A DNA stretch of 64,000 nucleotides, from the NCBI GenBank assembly GCA_035772785.1, contig JAOCPU010000081.1, forward strand, positions 1 to 64,000, in the 5' to 3' direction. Below the pieces are notes generated by a model that searched no databases, was not told the origin of the DNA, and saw only the letters and a list, made by a program, of their open reading frames with translations. The position numbers and the translations under genes are program-made. Below, in pieces: positions 57,451 to 64,000 of the stretch (the first letter of the stretch is position 1; each line of letters begins with the position of its first letter). This stretch comes from Phlebiopsis flavidoalba. Its lineage: Eukaryota; Basidiomycota; Agaricomycetes; Polyporales; Phanerochaetaceae.

Positions 57451-58581
57451 GTGGTTTTTTAAGTACTTGGCGATGGGTCAGCATCCATCTTCTAGATGCT
57501 GAGTTGACTCCAGAGGTCGCTACAGAATTGTGCGGGAGAACAAGGCTCTTCCGTTGCTACCAGGGTGAGGACAAAAGTTACAGTGTATAGGTGAGTGAGC
57601 GAGGACTGTAGTCGAATGGCCGGCAACTTCATATCAATAGCGAGAATGTATGTAGATCAACATGGATGCCATGATATGGCGTTATGGGCTACTAATAGGC
57701 TAGGATAGCGAATGAAATTGCGTGCAATTATTACGATATCCGCATGTAAGGTGACGGTAACTCAAGACTGCAAGGGCCGAGTCCCGGCAATGATAGAGAC
57801 AATACCAACCAAAAATGTAAGAGGATCTGTCTATCACTCGTGCGCCTTTCCATCTCGTTGATGCTGACGGTACCTTGCAGATAGCTTCAATTGCCATCTT
57901 TCTATAGCGTGCTGGTTGCTTTCACGTAAGAAGAGAGAAATTCTGCAATTCGTTTGACGCCGCATCATAAACATAGCTAAGGCCGTGTGCGAAGCACAAC
58001 TTCTGACCAGAGACAGAAATGAGAATCAACGCGTATCTTTCGACCACACCCCGGACTGGTCTTGACAAGTAAATTTCGAAACGTAGGTGCTCAGGTAGAT
58101 CTTGTAGCTATGGTACCTTCTGACAGATTGCCATCATTCTACAGACGTATTTCCATTTTTAAATGCTGAGATAAAGATCCCGCTGGTCTTGGTAACTTTG
58201 GACTTTGCTTTATTTAGTTTGACGAATCCCATAGCATTCAACCTGACAAGCTTTCGAGTAGGATGCACATCGCACGGCATTAGTTAGTGACACAGATGTT
58301 ACACAGCTTTGCATGTGAGCATTCTGATCGAATTGAACTGGTCGCTCTGACACTGAGATAGAGCAGTCTTGTATTATGCATTACGTCTTGAATTGGAAAC
58401 AGGTATGTGCAACATTGCTAGAAGCCTATTGCGCGTGTATACCCCTGGGCGACTTAACGCTGCTGTATATAAGGAGTTATATCCTCGCCGGTCGGACCCA
58501 GTACGAACTAACACCCTGATGCATCCCGACAGTCTTTGCCTAAGCCACGCAACTCTGGAGTGAACTATCAAAACATTTGCA
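57451..58581. other. Spacer within copy B
   Basis: No gene recognised. The segment is AT-rich with short frames on both strands. Confidence 0.4.
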
Positions 58582-60257
58582 ATGTCAACCAACGTTGTTG
58601 ACACATATGCCTAGTACAGGGGTTTCTTTGAATATTGTTTTAGTGATCAGACGCCGATAGAGTCCTAATGTTTGGATTAGTTCAGTCCCGCAATCCTTTC
58701 TCTTTGCTGCTATTTGTGAGTGCTCAGCGGCCTCCTTTAGTCTATGATATCGAGAGCAAAAAATTGAGAGCGTGAGACTATAATCATAGGTCTCTTATTC
58801 TACGATTATGCCCTTACATTAGATGACGAATATGAGCATGTATGGCGGCGGCGCTTCTTCAAAGGCTCTATACTATTTTATATGAATCGTTTATATTTGT
58901 ATTGTCCTGGTAAGCTTTCGAAATATGCTGCGCATAATTTACTAAAGCTCGCATAGAACGTGGTAATACTTGTTGAGAGCTATTTTGGAAATGCGCGGCT
59001 CTGAGGTACGCTTGGACAATGATAATAATTGTGTGCGCACCTAGTAATCATCGCATACAGAGGTGAGAGAAGTCTCATTCGAAAGAATGCATACATCAGC
59101 ATACAGATTTCTCTCTAACCAGAGATGTAGCTGCAAATCCAACCGAATATATCGAGAAACAGCTGTAGGCATAACTCAAGGTATTTGCTGCAAGTATGTC
59201 TCAAGATATGTTACTACAATATTCTCTCTGATACAGAAGCAAGTTGTTCTCTACTCGTCAGTTAGTTAGGGCATTGTTATAATAGGAATATTTGGGCTAC
59301 TGCGCTTCTGTGCTCATAGGAGCAGCGTGTTTGTCTCTTTTCCTAGTATGTCGACAGCGCATAAATGACTTCAATGTGGCACAAAATTACTTACTTTGAT
59401 AACAGGCAGTGTTTTGGCTTCAGAAGGCAGAGAGAACGCCCAGAATAATGCATGCGTACCAAAAATAACAAGGAATATGTATGTGAAACAACCTTTTCTC
59501 TAAGATAGAACCTCACCAGTATCTGACCTTAACAGTGCTCTAACGTAAGCTATAGGATTAAAGATGAGCTTCTGCGCTTGACTGACCGAAATATGAAACA
59601 GGTCTCGCTGCTCCATGGAAGCCCTGCTAGTGGTATGACGTTGTGACATTGTCTTTCTATTGGTGGTCAAGAGAACATATAACAGTATGGGCTATGCAAA
59701 GCGAAGTGGGAATGCTTCGCTAGCCTCGACAATATTCAAGGATGGTATGTGCCCAGTAGAAATACTGTTTACGGCTCTAGAATATTTACCATAACCTGAC
59801 CACTCCAATTGCTTAGGGGTTGTTTACTTTGGGTACGCGCCCTTATTTAAAGCTATTTAAAGGCAGTGGGCAGATCAAATAGAGACGCTATCAACCGTAT
59901 ATAGCATCATCGCGTGTTCAAATTTTATTAACATCCTGTGTGCTATTATGTAAGGGTTCACTCTACATTTGTAGCAGTCGCGCATGCTAAATGATCATGA
60001 TTGAAAGGTACTCTCGGTGCGGTTTTGTCTCTCTCATCGACTCATTACGAGGTTTGAGACGGCAGTGTTGTATTCTTCATGATAGGAGACTTTCAGACAG
60101 GTCTTCTCCGGTGTTCTCAATAGGTAAGATAGTCATTACTTTCAACCTGATGCGAGCGAACATATGTGCTCACATATCATCCGACAGCGTTTCAGTCGCT
60201 ATGACTTCTAGGCTGATGCTTAACCTCTACCGCACGCTGACGAGGAAGAGGAAGTGA
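58582..60257 (+). pseudogene. DUF6533-type membrane protein, decayed copy B
   Basis: The start MSTNVVDTYA resembles copy A's MSSIVNSINP. The diagnostic block reads FYDYALTLDDEYEHVWRRRF then FKGSILFYMN (58801-58890). The middle (59.0-59.9 kb) has many stops where copy A has TM helices; only short echoes such as VSLLHGSPA-like and a YVPSRN stretch can be placed. The end is good: SDSVSVAMTSRLMLNLYRTL (60180-60240), matching copy A's SRLMLNLYRHAD. The gene is probably no longer functional. Confidence 0.6.
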
Positions 60258-61160
60258 TACCAATATGCACTACGATAATAGTCCCCTCGACCGTTATGAG
60301 TGCTTCGATGCTTTGAGGATTGATTGATCAAGGGTGATCGTAGCTGCGAACGACTACGGGGTTTGGACGAAGCAAGCCGGTACACAGACAGTAGCTATAT
60401 GAAGTCGAGGAACAATTTTGTCTCTGTAATTTATTAGCAGCTAACGTCGTCGAATTTACAGCCTGGCTGTAATATACCTGATGACGCTGCGACTGACTCG
60501 TCATTTGACTGTTTGGGTCAATAAACATGAGAATCATCGAGCTGTGTTCGCCGATCGCGTCATCTGGCTGTTCCAGTGGGGATAAGAACAAGAATATTGA
60601 CGAGCGAAGAATCTCTAGGTAGCGCTATCTATGATCTGGTCTTACTGGTAATTAAGGGTTGTTATCCGCCCTAATAAACTAGATTGCTTATACAGACGCC
60701 CAGATCAATATTGGCAGCTAATCAGAGTCAACAAGTCTACCACACAACTACCGCCGCCTCTTCGACGTTGGAGTAGCCGACGGCCACCACTTGGTCCACA
60801 GTCTGGCCCAGTCTTTGATCGTCATCAGCGACACGAAACATGTAACCCCTGTCGTCGCCGAGCACACGAGCTCCACACTGCCAACAAGGCGACCCATCGC
60901 TGCAAGATATCTGATTTGGTTCCCGCGGCGCACGAATTTGTAGTGAGTTGGCTCGGAAGCGGAAGTCCTAGGGGCAGTCTAGACGGGTCTGGTCGGTATC
61001 AGCTGCCGTGCGCGAGCTTTTAATGCTCAAGGTCTGAGGTTCAATGCGGCGAGTCACCCCTTGACCTCTGTCTACCTCCACTCCCCCTCGTCCGCACCGC
61101 ACCCTGGTCCTTGTTGCGCCGGACACGGCGACATACACTCACAAGGACATTCAAGACAAC
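60258..61160. other. Intergenic, no confident gene
   Basis: Short frames only. A minus-strand frame 60933-60748 is present without motif. 61000-61160 is CT-rich and may be promoter for the next gene. Confidence 0.4.
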
Positions 61161-62570
61161 ATGGGTCGAGAGAGATACTTGGAAGAGTACCTCGCATTGT
61201 CACCTCAAAGACCTCCCCGTTGAGCTGGTCTGGTGCGGTCGTGTGGACGAGGTGACATCGATCGGCGACCTGCTGCGCCTGTCGCGTCGTGAACCACACA
61301 TTCTCTGCCTACGCCACCCCAAAGGCATTCGATACCTTTCACGTCGTCAATACGGAGGCCAGTGTCACGGCCAGAAGCTCTTAATGAGTTCCCCCCGGCT
61401 GGCCCATCTTGTGAGGCGTTTGGTTATACACTGTGAGGCAGGACTGGGGGGAAAACAAGTTGATGAACACCGGTACGTCGTGACGAGACCTTTTCTGGTC
61501 ATCCACTCACAGCAGAACCAGTGGAAGAAGATGAAGAAGCAAAAGCAATTTCGCATGGCGTTCGCCTACAATATGTCGCGGCTTTATATGCTTCCGTCGC
61601 TCTCGAAAGAGGAAAAGGAGAGAACTAGCTCGAGCTGAACTTCTTCCCGGGTATGGTCTGGCAGACAGTCGAAAGCGCACAAGACGGCACGATTACGATG
61701 TCACACCCTTCGAAATACTTCATGCTCCAGACCTTCATTATCCAGTCGTTACTGAATCCCCAGCCCGGATATTCTCCGCCTCTCCTCCGCTCTCTCGCTC
61801 TCAATAACCTCATACCCTTTCCCGCACCGCACGAAAGTACCAAGACACTATGTTTGAGTTCATCATGGCCAATCTTGACTCTTTCACACCCTCACAGCCC
61901 ATGCGCTCCGTTTCAAGGGAAGACGCGGCGAAGACATGTGGTCCTGGTTCTGGAGCGAGATGGTCCCCGAAACGCTTCCTGGAACCAGCACAGAAATCGC
62001 TGACCTCGCTCACGCTCTTCAGCGACCAGCCGATCGGGCAGTTCCCCACCGTGGACCTCTCGTGGCTCCGCTTCTCCCAGCTCACGACGCTCACGCTCGA
62101 ACGGATTCACGTTCAACAGAGCAGCGCTTAAACACCGAGGACTTTGTCGTCTACCACGGGCGCACGTCTCAAGTCCCTCACCCTCGACCACTGTGCGCGA
62201 TGCACATCGGCGGGAAGGAAGACACGCCGCTACGGTCCTGGGCAGGTCGTGTATCAGCGTTTCGCCGATCGATTGACGGGGCTGCTCGAGTTCAAGACCC
62301 TGCGCCGTCACGGGAATGGGCCTGCACTGCAGGACGAGACAGCGGGGGAGGAAAGAAGAAACGAATCAAGATGCAGAGAGTAGGGCAAGAAACCCTACGA
62401 AGAGGAGAAATCAGCTGGTAACGGCTATGATCATGCGCGAGACGGCATGGACTTCTACGGCTAAAAGGAACGTCAAGCTGTCTGCGGACGTGCTGCAGAC
62501 GGACCGGGTCGCGCTACGGGACCTCTTGAGGAAGATCAATGGACGCAGGGACCTCGGAAAACAGGATGCT
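61161..62570 (+). CDS. F-box/LRR protein 4
   Basis: The F-box is visible as DLPVELVW, then DEVTSIGDLLRLSR (61212-61284), and in the next frame NHTFSAYATPKAFDTFHVV. The repeat body follows: LMSSPRLAHLVRRLVIHCEA (61381-61440), LTSLTLFSDQPIGQFPTVDL, SWLRFSQLTTLTLERI (62002-62108), EDFVVYHG, LKSLTLDHCAMHI-like, VYQRFADRLTGLLEFKTLRR (62247-62307). A tail with SADVLQTDRVALRDLLRKIN (62485-62541) ends it. This is a different F-box subfamily from the 11.6-17.9 kb genes: the repeats and tail are of the VEDFV-HG-TLKSLTLDHC type common in polypore genomes, from memory. Presumed role is an SCF substrate adaptor. Start and end are approximate. Confidence 0.7.
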
Positions 62571-62925
62571 TGGGCCTCTCGCCTTGCCCGACCTTTTGGT
62601 TGCGGTCTGGAAAGCTGCGCGAGCATAAGACAAGGACATTACATATTCTTTATTGGACACTTTCATACCCCAAACACGTCTTTCTACATTCTATCATTCC
62701 ACACTAGCTCTCACATGCAATCATCTCTGTAGCCAAGTATTTCATCGCCGTCCGATACATTTGTTCTGGCCATTTAGAAAAAAGTATTATAATTGATTTA
62801 CAATAAATTGTCCTTTTTAACGCTTAAATTGTCCCGATAAGCGAATAGCGCATATTGTCCGAAATTCAAAGTCCGATTTTTAGAGTATTCCCTGTCGCTG
62901 ACACGAGTCAAGTCCAAAGATCTAG
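62571..62925. other. Intergenic, AT-rich
   Basis: AT-rich spacer between two convergent genes; the repeated word ATTGTCC(C/G) occurs three times (about 62810-62860). No gene is visible. Confidence 0.4.
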
Positions 62926-64000
62926 TCAAAGGAGATAAACCTGCTCTACTGTCATGACATTAGCCGCCGCATAAAGTGTCTCCTTATCTGCGCTCTGATC
63001 GACCCCATGGCCCGGAACAGTCCATACTTTTTCTCCAGCAACGCCTGTGGTGTGGTCGAATTCGACAAGGCTGTCCGGCATCGAGTACCATAATAAACAC
63101 CAAATACTGCTGTGAGTACAATCGCTGGTGATGTGGCCTGTAGACTGAACGTATCGATCTTGTCATATGTCCATGATAGTCTGAGACGCGTAGTGAGCGA
63201 CAGTGATTGAACCGTAACGTCGCTGCAGCTAAGTTTCTTGCTTCTGAGCGACTGCTGGATTACCGCGTCGGTCTCAGGGGTAATCGAATTTCTATCCACA
63301 AATCAGCACACCGCCAGACGTAACGCAGGAAGACAAACCAATAAGGCGGATTAGGTGCCGGCCTCGTCAAGAATCAAGCAGTTTGCTCTGTCTGACACGA
63401 TCGCCCGGGCAAGCGCCACAATCTGCCTTTGCCCGAGGACAAGTTTTGGCGCCTCCCCCGGCGACCTTCGTGTCGAGTGTTATCCGCGCGTTCTCATCGA
63501 TTTGTTGTTGTAAAGAGAATAATCCGGCAGAGCGCAGCGCGTCGTTCAGCGTTGCGTCGTCGTATTCCGCAAAAGGGTCCAAGTTGTGACGACGTAGCGT
63601 GCCGCTCATGAGCTCGGGCTGTTGCCATGGATGAGCGGCAATGAATCAGATGCAAATAAGACGGGAACACACGCACTACTTGACGGAATGATAGTGATGT
63701 GAGAGCGGAGCGCGTCGAGGGTTAGAGTATTTGTGGGTATGTTGTCGTATGTAACCAGACCCTCTGTCGGGATGCAGCGAAGCAACGCGAGAGTGAGGGT
63801 GGACTTCCCGGCACCGGGTGCGTCCAACTAGCACATAACAAATTCATAAGTTTGATTAAACGGTGGGCGGAGGGGTGGTATTTCTCGCCTACGCCAACCC
63901 GCTCTCCGCTTTTTACATCAAAGGGTCAATTCTCGCAGGACTTTGGGCCCATCCTGAGAAACAGTCAGTCTATGGCATCTCGTCTTACGTCGTAGAAGCG
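62926..64000 (-). CDS. ABCC transporter 2, C-terminal part (continues beyond the window)
   Basis: Only the second nucleotide-binding domain is in view. Reading from the right edge: GPKVLRELT then KSGERVG (about 63955-63890), intron, GAGKSTLTLALLRCIPTEGL (Walker A, 63814-63755), TLTLDALRSHITIIP, intron, MSGTLRRHNLDPFAEYDDAT (63609-63550), LNDALRSAGLFSLQQQIDEN, GQRQIVALARAIVRQSKLL one frame off (signature region), ETDAVIQQSLRS, then ALLEKKYGLFRAM and SADKETLYAAANVM before TGA at 62928-62926. Compared with the ABCC gene at 35-42 kb, the same blocks occur in the same order with many identical residues (for example LALLRCIPTEG), so the two are recent paralogues. Walker B is distorted by a frame step near 63370. 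The rest of the gene should lie to the right. Confidence 0.85.

Larger units (their letters stand above)
49235..60257 (+). repeat. Tandem segmental duplication of a three-gene unit
   Basis: Left unit 49235-54340 and right unit about 54840-60257 hold the same gene order on the same strand: senescence-domain gene, gene starting MPGP with an LDFKV block, DUF6533 gene. Matched landmarks are GATGGGTGTGTTT at 50895 and 55799, ATGCC(T/C)GGACCTT at 51175 and 56072, CTTCAAGGT at about 51671 and 57295, and the DDEYE(Y/H)VWRRR block at 52774 and 58825. The offset grows from about 4.9 to 6.1 kb, so insertions occurred within the right unit or deletions within the left. The right unit has more stops. Confidence 0.8.

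Noticed and set aside
1..64000. Repeat-induced point mutation as the cause of stops
   Set aside because: Defects are mainly indels, not C-to-T changes in CpA context, and affect single-copy housekeeping genes.

Overview
This window looks like nuclear DNA of a basidiomycete fungus, most likely an agaricomycete. Genes are split by many short GT...AG introns of about 50-65 bases. The families also fit: a DUF6533 membrane-protein pair, basidiomycete-style F-box/LRR genes, a small hydrophobic protein whose first exon is just ATG, an ABCC transporter with an N-terminal TMD0, and eukaryotic housekeeping genes (DPH3, Dpb4, LTO1). No prokaryotic operon, rRNA, tRNA or CRISPR array is visible.

Layout. 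0-4.4 kb: an F-box fragment and otherwise no confident gene. 4.6-7.5 kb (+): copper amine oxidase. 8.2-11.0 kb (+): amino-acid/GABA-type permease. 11.6-17.9 kb (-): three related F-box/LRR genes, with a candidate non-autonomous hAT-like element (13.43-14.34 kb) between the first and second. 19.1-19.5 kb (+): DPH3, followed by a candidate TA-flanked MITE (19.76-20.25 kb). 21.5-25.8 kb (-): an unidentified membrane-anchored protein and a Whi2-like protein; the latter is divergent from LTO1 (26.0-26.8 kb, +). 27.6-28.9 kb (-): rhodanese-domain gene. 29.9-30.2 kb (-): small hydrophobic protein. 31.1-32.1 kb (+): Dpb4 histone-fold protein. 32.6-34.6 kb (+): AAA+ ATPase. 35.1-41.9 kb (+): full-length ABCC transporter. 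42.3-44.6 kb (-): SNF2 helicase of the HELLS/Irc5 type. 44.3-49.2 kb: homopolymer-rich, gene-poor sequence. 49.2-60.3 kb (+): a tandem segmental duplication of a three-gene unit (senescence-domain protein, F-box/LRR-like gene, DUF6533 protein), with the right copy decayed. 61.2-62.6 kb (+): another F-box/LRR gene. 62.9 kb to the right edge (-): the C-terminal part of a second ABCC transporter, closely related to the first and in opposite orientation.

Almost every gene, including ones expected to be essential (DPH3, Dpb4), is readable only by moving between frames at single-base steps, often near homopolymers. I read this as mostly base-level sequence error, not mass pseudogenisation, so exon borders and ends below are approximate. 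Genuine decay is likely only in the second copy of the 49-60 kb duplication and perhaps in some F-box pieces.

Functionally, the amine oxidase and the permease beside it could form a small nitrogen-scavenging pair (inference). The remaining genes are housekeeping or members of expanded fungal families without an obvious shared pathway. I did not find an evidently new multi-gene system. The most unusual structures are the hAT-like element with its 43-base-spaced repeats, the MITE, and the tandem three-gene duplication.
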